Source of the DNA: Plutella xylostella
Lineage: Eukaryota; Arthropoda; Insecta; Lepidoptera; Plutellidae
DNA length: 64,000 bases
Direction of reading: 5' to 3'
Assembly: GCF_932276165.1 (NCBI RefSeq)
Contig: NC_064012.1
Span: forward strand, 14,825,501 to 14,889,500
Position 1 is the first letter of the stretch. Every line of letters starts with the position of its first letter. Position numbers and translations under genes: made by a program. The notes below the pieces were generated by a model. The model was not told the origin of the DNA. It saw nothing but the letters and a program-made list of their open reading frames with translations, and did no database searches. Shown one piece after another: positions 55,501 through 57,701 of this stretch.

Positions 55501-57701
55501 CACGTCGCCGGCGCTCTGGAGGCCGTGGGCGAGCGCGCCGCCGCCGCCGTCTACGAGCGACTCGCCGACTACCAGTGAGGAAAACTGCTTTTTTGGAGCG
55601 ATTTTAGAATTAACTTTTGGATTCTAGGTATACATACTTACCCACAAATTCATAGACAGTATTTTAAATTTACAACAAGGTTAAAATTGACACTGAAACA
55701 CACGAAATTCGACTCTTTACGTCGGTCAAAAAGGTGAAATTCGTATATTACAACGTAAATTTTAAACCTATTGTAAAGTGTCAAAAAGCTCTATGAATTT
55801 TGAGGTTAGATTACTAAGTACAATGTCACAGTTTCACAAAATACTTGATAAGAAGCTAGGGGTCGCTATTGAGCACATTGAGCTAGTTAGAATACATTGT
55901 TGTATAGGTACGTATAAAATATCTCGTACAATGTCACTGTTTCGCAAAAAAAATACTTCATAAGAAGCTAAGGGTCGCTATCGAGCACATTGTGCTAGTT
56001 AGAATACATTTTTGTATTATAGGTAGGTACCTATAAAATATCTCGTACAATGTCACTACTTGGTAAAAAAGTACTTGATAAGAAGCTAGACGTGGCTATA
56101 TCGCACATGTCGCTAGCTCGCTCGCTGGAGCGAGGGTCCCGGGACGCGGCGCCACGTCGCCGGCGCTCTGGAGGCCGTGGGGGGGGGGGCGCCGCCGCCG
56201 CCGCCGTCTACGAGCGACTCACCGACTACAAGTGAGGGAAACATTATGGGCCTTACCACAAAAACTTAGACAGTGTTTAAAAGGTGTTTATAGCTGTCAA
56301 ACGCCTACAAAATCTGTCAAATTTCGTTTTAAACACTAGTTATACAGTGTTTAAAGTTTTTTTGTGGTAGCACAGTAAGTGTTAAATGTCCTGAATATAG
56401 CGATTAGCATTAGCGACGCTCTGTTCGACGGTATTATACTATAGTAGAACAACACATATTTGCGTCATAACGCGGTGTCAAGTTAGCGTTCTGACGCTCG
56501 CTAGTAACGCTTTCTGTTTGACGAAGCCTTTATTGAATTGCGGTTAAAATACCTCAATTATTTTCTTATCTCAAGGTAGCGTTACCGAGTCATAGCCTCA
56601 AGTCCGAGGTTGATGTAGGTACAGTCAGCTGCATAAGTAGCTATACACATTTGTACCTTGTCAATCTGAAACCGCCTATGCATTCATTGAAATATTGACG
56701 GTTCGTCAGTTTGACAAGGTACCGAAGTTATAACGACTTATGCAGCTGACTGTACATAATGTACACATCGGCATCACGAAACAATCCATACATCCCCTTA
56801 CACTAATCTAGTTATTTAGCATTACGATCTGAACCAATATTTGGTTTTCAGTAATCACCAACCCGCACTGTCTGTCCACCAACCCGCACTAGGCCAGCGT
56901 GGTGGACTAGGCCTAAAACCCTTCCTTAATTGGAAGGAGACCCGTGCCCCAGCAGTGATGGGTCATGATGTGCCAACCACCTGTCTTGTATATTTACTCC
57001 CACCCTCTTTCCTCCCCCAGAAAAGTGGCCGAGCTAGCGGTGGCAGCCGGCGATTGGGACCGCGCCTTCTCTCTAGCTGAAGAGCGGAGTGAAGTCCGGC
57101 GACTAGTCTACTTACCGTACGCACTTCACTGCGCACAACGGAACATGTTCGTGGAGGCGCAGCAAGGTATGTGTAGCTAAAGAGACACGTGTCCACCCTC
57201 AGCTCTAGATTTGAATATGAACGTAATTGAAGCCTTAACTGGCATGTTTGTTACTATTAATTTAACTATTCCTAGTTCTATAAATATATGCTGTTGGTTT
57301 TCCATGCTTCATTAATAAATAAATAAATTCTAGAGGTAAGATCAAATTAAATGATCATAATAGCGACGAAGAATCTCTCAAATGAAGAAGAATAAAATCT
57401 CAAACCACTACCGGTTGGGCGCCATGACACCCCCTCATCGGGATAACATTATAAAGCTACATACCTATCTATATTACAACTTAGACTAAATTCAAGCTAT
57501 GTTGTATTTAGAATTTCTATCACACTACATATCTAACTCACTCCTCATCATCTCATTTCCAGCCTACCACATGGCGGGCGAGACCGTCACAGCGATGCGG
57601 GTGTTCTCCATACTAGTGGACAACGCCGTGCTAGAACAACGACACAGTGACGCCAGCTACTTGCACCAGCTACTGGCACGCCGCTGCCTCGCGCCTGACA
57701 A
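28494..57701 (+). CDS. IFT122: Intraflagellar transport protein 122 (IFT-A core), 17 exons, 3' end outside window
   Basis: Spliced coding region of the IFT122/WDR10/Oseg1 family, a core subunit of the IFT-A complex that drives retrograde transport in cilia and entry of membrane receptors. Exons placed by GT-AG borders and family similarity: 28494-28555, 28637-28867, 29222-29432, 29765-29912, 30257-30411, 34031-34228, 34685-34822, 35328-35456, 35759-35923, 37907-38047, 38958-39055, 50921-51074, 52268-52426, 53448-53605, 54943-55071, 57021-57166, 57563-57701. All phases agree (2561 nt, 853 codons plus 2 nt). Residues ~1-525 are WD40 propellers (FASGSADKNVIIW and others), and from ~560 a TPR-like helical solenoid follows. 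The block SYQLVFSTVHGLYRDRYAY is close to vertebrate IFT122. Family length is ~1200 residues, so roughly 350 residues lie to the right. In insects the expected site of action is ciliated sensory neurons. Nine exons have extra copies in neighbouring introns. Confidence 0.93.
28637..28867 (+). CDS. IFT122: IFT122 exon 2 (WD40)
   Basis: Residues ~21-97. Acceptor TTTCCAG, donor GTAAGT. Encodes the first two WD40 blades, including FASGSADKNVIIW with the typical GH/WD-type strand pattern and the IFT122-specific continuation TSKMEGVLKY. Confidence 0.92.
29222..29432 (+). CDS. IFT122: IFT122 exon 3 (WD40)
   Basis: Residues ~98-168. Acceptor TTTCCAG, donor GTATGT, ends in phase 0. Encodes SHNEAIQCLAYNP and LASCALSDFAFW, then a second blade ending in AVSIRDK; all match the family order. 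Confidence 0.92.
29765..29912 (+). CDS. IFT122: IFT122 exon 4 (WD40)
   Basis: Residues ~169-217. Acceptor TCCACAG, donor GTTAGT. Starts TGEETQRI (family NGEEK..I) and contains the blade LLVTDWNDTLSFYNLQGQQ, aligned with the DWGQKVSFYQLSG blade known in the family. Confidence 0.9.
30257..30411 (+). CDS. IFT122: IFT122 exon 5 (WD40, GC-rich)
   Basis: Residues ~218-269. Acceptor CTTGCAG, donor GTGAGT. Strongly GC-rich, encoding LGGLVAVGGRGGWAVLAGEG and TPLDWVWAVAPAPQG; the W-V-W motif matches the family's SWVWTCQAKPD stretch. A decayed copy of this exon lies at 30904-31033. Confidence 0.88.
30904..31033 (+). pseudogene. Ghost copy of IFT122 exon 5
   Basis: About 130 bp nearly identical to the 3' part of exon 5 including the donor GTGAGTTGG. 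It has no acceptor-like tract directly upstream and carries codon changes (for example GTGTGC for GTGACC). Flanking intron fragments are also shared: a GAAACAGATG block and an AGCGTTATTCCT...GTAGATGTA block occur after both copies. The duplication therefore included intron and has since diverged. Probably not spliced. Confidence 0.8.
31034..34030 (+). other. IFT122 intron 5 remainder
   Basis: About 3 kb of AT-rich intron. It holds diverged intron-duplication fragments to ~31260 and a dispersed repeat at ~32876-33090 described separately. The rest (31260-32870 and 33100-34030) shows no exon, RNA gene or recognisable element; short open frames there lack codon structure. Confidence 0.6.
32876..33090. 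repeat. Dispersed lepidopteran-type repeat with CAGA/GACG tract and hairpin
   Basis: Contains a strong hairpin (GGGAGTACCCC / TGGGTACTCCC around a T-run, 32913-32943), then GACAGACAG...CAGACGGACAACAAAG and a TACGAAACCCT end. This block is of a type repeatedly seen dispersed in Lepidoptera. Its class cannot be decided from one copy. Confidence 0.5.
34031..34228 (+). CDS. IFT122: IFT122 exon 6 (diagnostic block)
   Basis: Residues ~270-335, 66 codons, phase 0 to 0. Acceptor CCCCAG, donor GTGAGT. Encodes CHDGTLWSYQLVFSTVHGLY followed by a D-R-Y-A-Y-R-E-N-M-T-D-V-I stretch, the most family-specific segment in the window. Confidence 0.95.
34560..34660 (+). repeat. LINE-like 3' tail in IFT122 intron 6
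   Basis: TTTGAAATAAATAAATTTTC TTTCTTTC resembles the tail at 2090-2182; the rest of this short intron is plain AT-rich sequence. Confidence 0.4.
34685..34822 (+). CDS. IFT122: IFT122 exon 7
   Basis: Residues ~336-381, 46 codons. Acceptor CTCCAG, donor GTATAG (weak at +5/+6). Encodes VQLPERVVVYEQGDADGLLY and RVKEKLLQQPQCSLLVTTSD, matching the family's QLPEKILIYE...YRVKEKI stretch. Confidence 0.9.
34845..34952 (+). pseudogene. Ghost copy of IFT122 exon 7 (5-nt deletion)
   Basis: Starts 22 nt after the true exon 7 donor and repeats the last ~113 nt of the exon with a 5-nt deletion in the GAGCAAGGCGACGCC stretch, which would break the frame. It ends with a donor (CAG|GTACAG) that is arguably better than the true one. 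No acceptor upstream, so it is probably intronic debris, although its donor could compete. Confidence 0.85.
35328..35456 (+). CDS. IFT122: IFT122 exon 8
   Basis: Residues ~382-424, 43 codons, phase 0 to 0. Acceptor TTTCCAG, donor GTACAG. Encodes DTKLTMIGRRVPKTWTVPAP, then IRYVKVTT and LLLGLLNGQ, matching the family's SLIRYIKV...GLLVGLKNGQ. Confidence 0.9.
35759..35923 (+). CDS. IFT122: IFT122 exon 9 (WD40; founder of array)
   Basis: Residues ~425-479, 55 codons. Acceptor TTCCCCCAG, donor GTCAGT. Encodes VRCLDVSASRARLAVADDAG then CRVYSLPDGQLLYT, matching the family's AVRCLDMSASRKKLAVVDE. The exon contains an internal GTGAGT (in GACGTGAGTGCC), a potential cryptic donor that is copied in every unit of the array that follows. 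Confidence 0.93.
35924..37450 (+). repeat. Exon-9-derived tandem array, 14 units of 101-118 bp
   Basis: After the true donor at 35924, copies of the donor GTCAGTGACCTCT recur at 36042, 36147, 36253, 36359, 36460, 36566, 36671, 36777, 36883, 36984, 37090, 37191, 37297 and 37398. Each unit is the last ~90 nt of exon 9 plus its donor and ~25 nt of intron. Junctions lie at a GCCTCG microhomology. Spacings alternate in a pattern (106,106,101,106,105...), and a 524-bp block (36147-36671) is repeated next door, so there is higher-order duplication. Many units carry frame-changing indels; open frames seen across the array on both strands are by-products of GC content. Confidence 0.95.
37907..38047 (+). 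CDS. IFT122: IFT122 exon 10
   Basis: Residues ~480-526, 47 codons. Acceptor TTACAG, donor GTCAGT. Encodes EENVSSVSFNAWCEPLLCLS then GGGQLSVKADRFP, matching the family's [28 protein letters not shown]. A decayed copy lies at 38393-38509. Confidence 0.92.
38393..38509 (+). pseudogene. Ghost copy of IFT122 exon 10 (1-nt deletion)
   Basis: About 117 nt matching the 3' part of exon 10 and its donor GTCAGTGG. One G is missing in the GGCGGCGGG run, which breaks the frame, and there is no acceptor. The intron around it (38250-38640) contains three decayed copies of a block of the form GAAAGA-GCC-AGA-TGACCTATGCGTC (near 38250, 38325 and 38592), so intron sequence was duplicated too. Confidence 0.82.
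38958..39055 (+). CDS. IFT122: IFT122 exon 11
   Basis: Residues ~527-559. Acceptor TCGCCAG, donor GTGAGT, ends in phase 2. Encodes GGRVFCLQANAMQTINVPLS, then HAMHQYLQHNMFA, corresponding to the family's KIFCLH...VPQSAPMYQYLDRKLFKEA. No extra copy seen. The following intron is ~11.9 kb because of mobile elements. Confidence 0.9.
39241..39450 (+). repeat. GC-rich dispersed repeat in IFT122 intron 11
   Basis: Shares GGCGACCCTCCTTGCGGGGTG with 49255-49352 in the opposite orientation. The short open frame here (39241-39438) is not supported as coding. Confidence 0.5.
39775..40021 (+). pseudogene. DDE-superfamily transposase pseudogene, part 1
   Basis: Encodes a C-terminal DDE_3-type fragment (LRLPPYHPELNPIELVWRYV) of the IS630/Tc1-like superfamily, typical of insect transposon-derived genes. 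The N-terminal part with the other catalytic Asp residues is missing. It runs into a frameshift and stop at ~40000 and is then interrupted at 40021 by the BEL/Pao element. Part 2 resumes at 48784. Confidence 0.75.
40022..40278 (-). repeat. 3' LTR of the BEL/Pao element
   Basis: 257 bp, TGTTGGGGTTTCC to GATGTTCCGTACA on the plus strand, identical to the other LTR by eye. A short purine stretch (GCGGGAGTA on minus) just inside may be the polypurine tract. Confidence 0.95.
40391..47995 (-). CDS. BEL/Pao gag-pol-env polyprotein, single frame
   Basis: 2534 residues with no stop or frameshift. Order: coiled-coil/DUF1759-type gag with PFFSGDYRSWISFKDLF (~239-255); Cys-rich zinc knuckles (~458-512); aspartic protease LIDQGS (Asp573); reverse transcriptase with YMDD (974-977); RNase H with FCDAS (Asp1152) and LPRLEL; integrase with CxxC (1506/1509) and DDE at Asp1541, Asp1607 and Glu1659; DUF5641-type tail (~1760-1830). 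It then runs without a stop into an envelope-like part: hydrophobic signal ~1866-1885, furin-like site RPRPRR (~1986-1991) followed by a Gly-rich fusion-peptide-like segment, and a transmembrane helix ~2412-2430 with a basic then Pro/Ala-rich tail. The cleavage-site and fusion-peptide layout resembles baculovirus F-like fusion proteins. Start chosen as the first Met after the leader. An env fused in frame with pol, not in a separate frame, is unusual. Confidence 0.93.
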   Translation of the reverse strand: MEQVEALFENQVQILEAIKNQLRNFKKDTIDRKSLDSCQRRLETLEKYWIEFQNNDQKLRQYEIGEHEYFAQDYLNNAEKMYNDVKEYIQSFIRANYTKPSSPLQKPKFQWPQVPVSTEMGAIPKTPSNQQSTSGNLEYLLRKQRSNFKAFAHTLSTINLDAISEKWEFEDILKNLQARWSTIDSLHWEIDSESLERNAEYEESFIKYEHRYQTIKKALNTKMWSVSHRDKSTPQMDIPFFSGDYRSWISFKDLFVEAIHNNRSLSDAQKMQFLKSKLRGEAEKLVQHLNISAANYDTCWEILTHRYHNIKLIFSNHASTLMNLSCVQQQSATQIKKIHDTTKESLYAINNLGIDTSTWDPLIVHIVSQKLDAETLQDYVESVSDPRAIPSLKEFLQFLENKFTSLESSRRKLETPKSSQQHEVPKNSKNNNFYKSFSSSKKPLNSNKNSNFENRTGCRLCNKKHLLIQCNQFLKLQSKEKLNVVQKFNYCVNCLYDHHGNACVSESRCRQCGGFHNTWLHEAFSRSEQNNRNQSSNVAMNNERDVVEVLLATALIKVQAANGSYQQMRALIDQGSQTSLITENAAQQLGINRQRCNGVIFGVGVKENACKGMINITCLSNHGDYQFTTDVFIMRSLINKLPNQSFPKPSWSFLENIQLSDPHFNSSRPVDLLLGADVYSSIIMNGIIRENQSLPIAQQTRLGWILCGRVKSYHCNVVINNLDEIKRFWTTEDIGEEPSMSKEDYDCVQFYKETTTRREDGRYVVRLPLKSDANELLGDSRSKAVAQFRQLERKFHQQPELARDYQAFLKEYEELGHMHLVSAESSSMQSSRFFFPHHCVKRAESTTTSLRVVFNGSSRSASGHSLNDVMYTGPNLQKDLFDLILKWRIHQFAFTADIEKMYRQILVHPDDQQYQMIIWRDSPNQQLQEYQLGTVTYGCCSSPFIAMMTLQHLANEESSKYSTDAVKDVMECFYMDDYLSGSDSIESARKLQSEVISMLKSAGMNLRKWSSNKPELLEGMSTVGNQQQTFDFKHQESTKTLGLRWFPATDNFGFKFNIEQTKTESTKRQLLSSISKLFDPQGYTTPVSTKLKLLFQKTCLLEKLNWDDKLPQEIEKEFIDIKKDIEYINNTRIPRWLGTNQSKEIQLHGFCDASTKAYASVIYCRISNEKADGGTSIVLVAAKSRLASPAKDLSLPRLELSGAYLLALLTQRVLACLLPLKVTVFAWCDSTAVLGWLQGDPKRWKAFVANRVLKTTEIIPAESWHYVKSGENPADCASRGISAEALIQHPLWWTGPSFLKTFDEKSINKKQTVFVTDQEVKRSQITEASNVSAATVSNATPRQSGDIISAILNQNSNWTRAVRVLAWVMRMAPGLKGKQTFLTVGELRRAKHMIIKHIQGLVFEKDISKLRQKKPLDKGSRLLSLNPFLDENGLLRVNSRLKNANINQDTIYPIIIPHDHHLEDLIIDHTHKMTFHGGPRLTLAWIRKEYWIIGGNRSVKKRLRMCVNCRRHNPSKHTQIMGNLPESRVNPTRPFYHTGVDYTGFIEIKANKGRGIKTSKGYVAVFVCMVTKAYHFEVVSDLTSSATIAAIRRFSARRGVPTNLYSDCGSNFCGSNNILEREMINLIINQPEFQSEISMMDIKWHFNAPSWPSAGGLWEGAVKRLKYHMKRVIGEQKLTYEELSTITAQLEACLNTRPLCTLTESPDDLDYLTPSHFLSSGPVATIIETERDQRTRWQLSQKIFQDIWKRWKSEYLTELSTRSKWHKAQPNFKLNDIVLIHDANLPAGKWALGKVIDIHPGTDGFVRVVSLKTKNGILKRPISKISLLPTSYPSETASSTKQDELPTEEQTAKTSERRKTRKVGSVNFITLALTFLAMMVPSAHCNNSNLYNISRFDTNKSIYFDPLSSMRLIQDNWKLIVYYNLEPYYQSTMLCKKYINHLENLCSSMKEIKQCEVVILQLHHSYTELEYYHNMMLGEQFVSQARPRPRRGLINGVGSIANSLFGVLDDQFAQQYRKDIQLLRENQDHLGALWRNQTSVVEAEYNLLKRVEVSMEKQYKTFNQHLIQYEQTSNTLQKGLQREMNLNEFTISSIIANNLLHNLKNIQNSLIDTVTDAYHGKFDIHLITPNQLREELSTVSSQLSKELTLPITNLQTELPKIYHLLRVKGRVTKDYLIFEIIIPLVSRDDYFIYQMISIPQQIGKSMISVTPIADHLAVNIHRDTYLPMSMNDLQQCIEYDYNVRLCEPKTPIYQKKMDSNLCVKDSKSNQCYYEREGCTNRWQKLNELNAYMYFCCNSCSFKFMCDYQVTVERAVKAGIIKLSHGCVIKGDEFIVHSHKEPVSKIHVQADLVTKTIPSMNNIINLTIPVNKLEDDFEADNTSLKRIGEQIQQLKAAGSSVAEMSYHDVHHYISIYMVVSCCVAAGAAFAWRRWRRGRHTARLAPRAPAPAPAPPARTPVHLAGAGATSECRVNVCYEHDRASSSQCISGSDNQCGSEGQYSKFNIIEPSGASGKQSANGRNKTRFNFNDIIIHS
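48158..48310 (-). repeat. 23-bp tandem repeat in the retroelement leader
   Basis: Six to seven units of CTGATATGCCAGGAGGTGCCCGA, drifting towards the right, in the untranslated leader between 5' LTR and start codon. Possible packaging or translation element; function unknown. Confidence 0.75.
48499..48516 (-). promoter_or_regulatory. Primer-binding site of the BEL/Pao element
   Basis: Minus strand TGGTCCTTCGAGCCTCCG, 5 nt inside the 5' LTR, beginning with the TGG complementary to a tRNA CCA end. I do not assign the tRNA. Confidence 0.6.
48522..48778 (-). repeat. 5' LTR of the BEL/Pao element
   Basis: 257 bp, identical to 40022-40278. It is followed on the minus strand by the leader and primer-binding site, and flanked outside by GTGAC. 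Confidence 0.95.
48784..49078 (+). pseudogene. DDE transposase pseudogene, part 2 after the retroelement
   Basis: Continuation after the GTGAC duplication: a YYKSDRVFDDVLD-like stretch (with one stop), donor GTATGT after 48851, acceptor GTCTTAG before 48988, then an acidic tail (NENDDEDEDDDDDE) to a stop at 49078 and AATAAA at 49086. That an intron and poly(A) signal survive suggests an older gene-like transposase copy, not a processed one. Confidence 0.65.
49128..49215. mobile_element. Diverged relative of the 12938-13107 MITE
   Basis: ATTCTGAAGGTAAACATCC, GCTGTCAAACTA and ATGACATTTACGGGAAC in the same order; the right end is lost. Confidence 0.5.
49255..49352. repeat. Dispersed repeat shared with 39265-39345
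   Basis: CACCCCGCAAGGAGGGTCG followed by CCAAGTAACTTGCC is the reverse complement of GGCAAGTTGCTTGGCGACCC..GCGGGGTGAAAG at 39267-39305. Class unknown. Confidence 0.6.
49353..49522 (-). repeat. Dispersed (CAGA)n repeat split by mariner copy 2
   Basis: Minus-strand copy of the family at 53632-53832: ATTATAAATGCGAAAGTAAC, TGTCTGTCTGTCTGT, then TCCCGGAATTCCCACGGGAAAG. It resumes after mariner at 50819-50856 (TACGAAGCGAAGCTGGCGAG AACAGCTA). Confidence 0.8.
49523..50818 (+). mobile_element. mariner copy 2, 1296 bp, in IFT122 intron 11
   Basis: Flanked by TA (49521-49522 and 50819-50820) with ~32-bp terminal inverted repeats matching copy 1. Five bases longer than uninterrupted copy 1, exactly explained by one 5-bp tandem duplication in the coding region. 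Inserted within a (CAGA)n-type dispersed repeat. Confidence 0.96.
49696..50753 (+). pseudogene. mariner transposase with 5-bp duplication frameshift
   Basis: Starts at 49696 with MELTREHF. A CGCCG duplication at ~49847-49856 shifts the frame and ends the first frame at 49911. The downstream frame is open to 50753 and carries the triad at Asp73, Asp165 and Asp200 of the 49962-50753 reading (34 residues between the last two: D,D34D). Otherwise nearly identical to copy 1, so both are young. Confidence 0.92.
50921..51074 (+). CDS. IFT122: IFT122 exon 12
   Basis: Residues ~559-610, 154 nt, enters in phase 2 and leaves in phase 0. Acceptor is a very strong TTTTCCCCCCCCAG and donor is GTGAGT. Encodes EAYSVACLGVTAADWERLGQ and LEVARKAFQRSENRGLLTLI, matching the family's EAYQIACLGVTDTDW. 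This is the preferred copy over 51577-51730 because its splice signals are stronger and the conserved Tyr is kept. Confidence 0.92.
51225..51477. mobile_element. MITE between the two exon-12 copies
   Basis: ~253 bp with long terminal inverted repeats: TTCTATTTTCGAAACTATAC at the left and its complement (GTAGTTTCGAAAATAGAA) at the right. A second, inner inverted pair (GTACAGACCGGCCCAACAAACG / CGTTGAGCCAGTCTGGCCGC) is nested inside. No coding. A related copy is at 54592-54812. Confidence 0.8.
51577..51730 (+). CDS. IFT122 exon 12 second, intact copy (possible alternative exon)
   Basis: Full-length 154-nt copy of exon 12 with only three differences, all transitions: TAC to TGC (Tyr to Cys) and two silent changes (ACA/ACG, TTG/TTA). 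The acceptor is weaker (ACGTCCAG, poor pyrimidine tract) and the donor is GTGCAT. Because 154 is not a multiple of three, using both copies shifts the frame, so only one can be used per transcript. It is either a mutually exclusive alternative exon or a recent duplicate that is skipped. Confidence 0.6.
52268..52426 (+). CDS. IFT122: IFT122 exon 13
   Basis: Residues ~611-663, 53 codons, phase 0 to 0. Acceptor ATCCCCAG, donor GTAACA. Encodes ERLSAGEDRAIVLGTALAHM, then GRWADAAASYLSVG and LSLYTDLRMFNKAQ, matching the family's GKFHEAAKLYKRSG...LEMYTDLCMFEYAK. Confidence 0.92.
52613..52739 (+). pseudogene. Ghost copy of IFT122 exon 13
   Basis: About 127 nt copying the 3' part of exon 13 from LAHMGRWA onwards with its donor (CAG|GTAACTAG). 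GAC has become GCC (Asp to Ala) and TAT has become TTC, and the 5' end is scrambled. No acceptor is visible. Confidence 0.82.
53448..53605 (+). CDS. IFT122: IFT122 exon 14
   Basis: Residues ~664-715. Acceptor TGTTCCAG, donor GTAACC. Encodes ELVTDSAGGLALARRRAEWA, then MFLACGDVPRAAELLQAAQ, corresponding to the family's KQADWARNI...MYISAGEHVKAIEICGDHG. Very GC-rich. Confidence 0.9.
53632..53832 (+). repeat. Dispersed repeat with (CAGA)n, same family as 49353-49522
   Basis: Starts CTAGCTGTTCCCGCGAGCTTCG, contains CCCGTGGGAATTCCGGG and GGCGTGAAAGAGTAACAG, then CAGACAGACAGACA and ends TTATAATATTAGTAAAGATAG. This is a very common lepidopteran dispersed repeat type. It lies between exon 14 and its first ghost copy. 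Confidence 0.7.
53883..53973 (+). pseudogene. Ghost copy 1 of IFT122 exon 14 (internal deletion)
   Basis: Repeats the start (AGTAGACAGTGCGG) and then the last ~80 nt of exon 14 with its donor GTAACCA. The middle, encoding the LALARRRAEW part, is deleted. A third fragment is at 54034-54055. Confidence 0.82.
54034..54055 (+). pseudogene. Ghost copy 2 of IFT122 exon 14 (22-nt 3' end)
   Basis: Only the last ~22 nt of exon 14 plus the donor GTAATAAC remain. The intervening TAGTAACTAGTGCTCACAGCG block is repeated before both ghost copies, showing a second round of local duplication. Confidence 0.7.
54069..54156. mobile_element. Very short family A TIR element in IFT122 intron 14
   Basis: 88 bp, almost only the two TIRs: CACTCACGAGCAATGAAAAA G...CACTGGAACTTCTTCATTGT TCGTGA. 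Confidence 0.65.
54592..54812. mobile_element. Related MITE carrying another MITE inside
   Basis: Left part (CCAAAAGTGACATTTGTTTT TCCATATG) and right part (TAGATTCGAAAATAGTATCG) match 51225-51477. The middle is replaced by a different inverted-repeat element at 54662-54780. Confidence 0.65.
54662..54780. mobile_element. Nested ~119-bp MITE
   Basis: Inverted repeat CACTAAACGCTAAACGTATT at the left and AATACGTTTAGCGTTTGGT at the right. Inserted in the MITE at 54592-54812. Confidence 0.7.
54943..55071 (+). CDS. IFT122: IFT122 exon 15
   Basis: Residues ~716-758. Acceptor CCTTCCAG, donor GTGAGG. Encodes LIELSRKLELGSRDALRHVA, then LEAVGERAAAAAVYERLADY, matching the family's MLIDIARKLDKAERE...AAETYLKMGD. 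Two further copies are at 55457-55574 and 56110-56231. Confidence 0.9.
55140..56109 (+). repeat. Tandemly duplicated intron block between exon-15 copies
   Basis: A ~55-65 bp block (TACAATGTCACTGTTTCGC...CTTGATAAGAAGCTAGGGGTCGCTAT) occurs near 55151, 55281, 55393, 55820, 55927 and 56047. The larger arrangement (two 'GTTTCGC' versions then one 'ACTCGGT/ACTTGGT' version joined to an exon-15 copy) is itself duplicated with a period of ~655 bp. Several copies read as an open frame starting MSLL/MSLF that runs into the exon copy, probably by chance, since the true exon 15 lacks this upstream sequence. Confidence 0.8.
55457..55574 (+). pseudogene. Extra copy 1 of IFT122 exon 15
   Basis: Almost complete copy of exon 15 (from LSRKLE) with donor GTGAGG. 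One alanine codon is missing in the GCC run (in frame) and the last Lys codon is changed. It lacks an acceptor directly upstream and is instead fused to the intron block that reads open. If spliced it would need a cryptic acceptor. Confidence 0.75.
56110..56231 (+). pseudogene. Extra copy 2 of IFT122 exon 15 (frameshifted)
   Basis: Diverged copy with a frameshift (loss near GACGCGGCGCCACGT) and a G-run (GTGGGGGGGGGGC) in place of GTGGGCGAGCGC. Donor GTGAGG is kept. It cannot encode the exon. Confidence 0.8.
56253..56371. mobile_element. Short palindromic MITE
   Basis: Left TACCACAAAAACTTAGACAG then TGTTTAA; right the inverted TTAAACACTG...TTTTTTTGTGGTAG. 119 bp, in IFT122 intron 15 directly after an exon-15 copy. 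Confidence 0.7.
56620..56754. mobile_element. Tc1/mariner-type MITE, 135 bp
   Basis: Perfect terminal inverted repeats TACAGTCAGCTGCATAAG and CTTATGCAGCTGACTGTA, TA at both tips, and inner inverted TACCTTGTCAA / TTGACAAGGTA. Confidence 0.8.
56850..56975 (+). repeat. SINE tail fragment (5'-truncated)
   Basis: CCAACCCGCACTAGGCCAGC, GTGGTGGACTAGGCCTAAAA and GGAGACCCGTGCCCCAGCAG: the shared tail of the 5S- and tRNA-headed SINEs, here sense to IFT122, with the first part duplicated. Confidence 0.7.
57021..57166 (+). CDS. IFT122: IFT122 exon 16
   Basis: Residues ~759-807. Acceptor CTCCCCCAG, donor GTATGT. Encodes KVAELAVAAGDWDRAFSLAE, then VYLPYALHCAQRNMFVEAQ, matching the family's QRWDEAFALGEKHPEF...YMPYAQWLAENDRFEEAQ. 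No extra copy seen. Confidence 0.93.
57563..57701 (+). CDS. IFT122: IFT122 exon 17 (founder of the 93-bp array)
   Basis: Residues ~807-853. Acceptor CATTTCCAG, donor GTGAGT, ends in phase 2. Encodes AYHMAGETVTAMRVFSILVD, then NAVLEQRHSDASYLHQLLAR, matching the family's [24 protein letters not shown]. The next exon must lie beyond the window. Confidence 0.92.
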
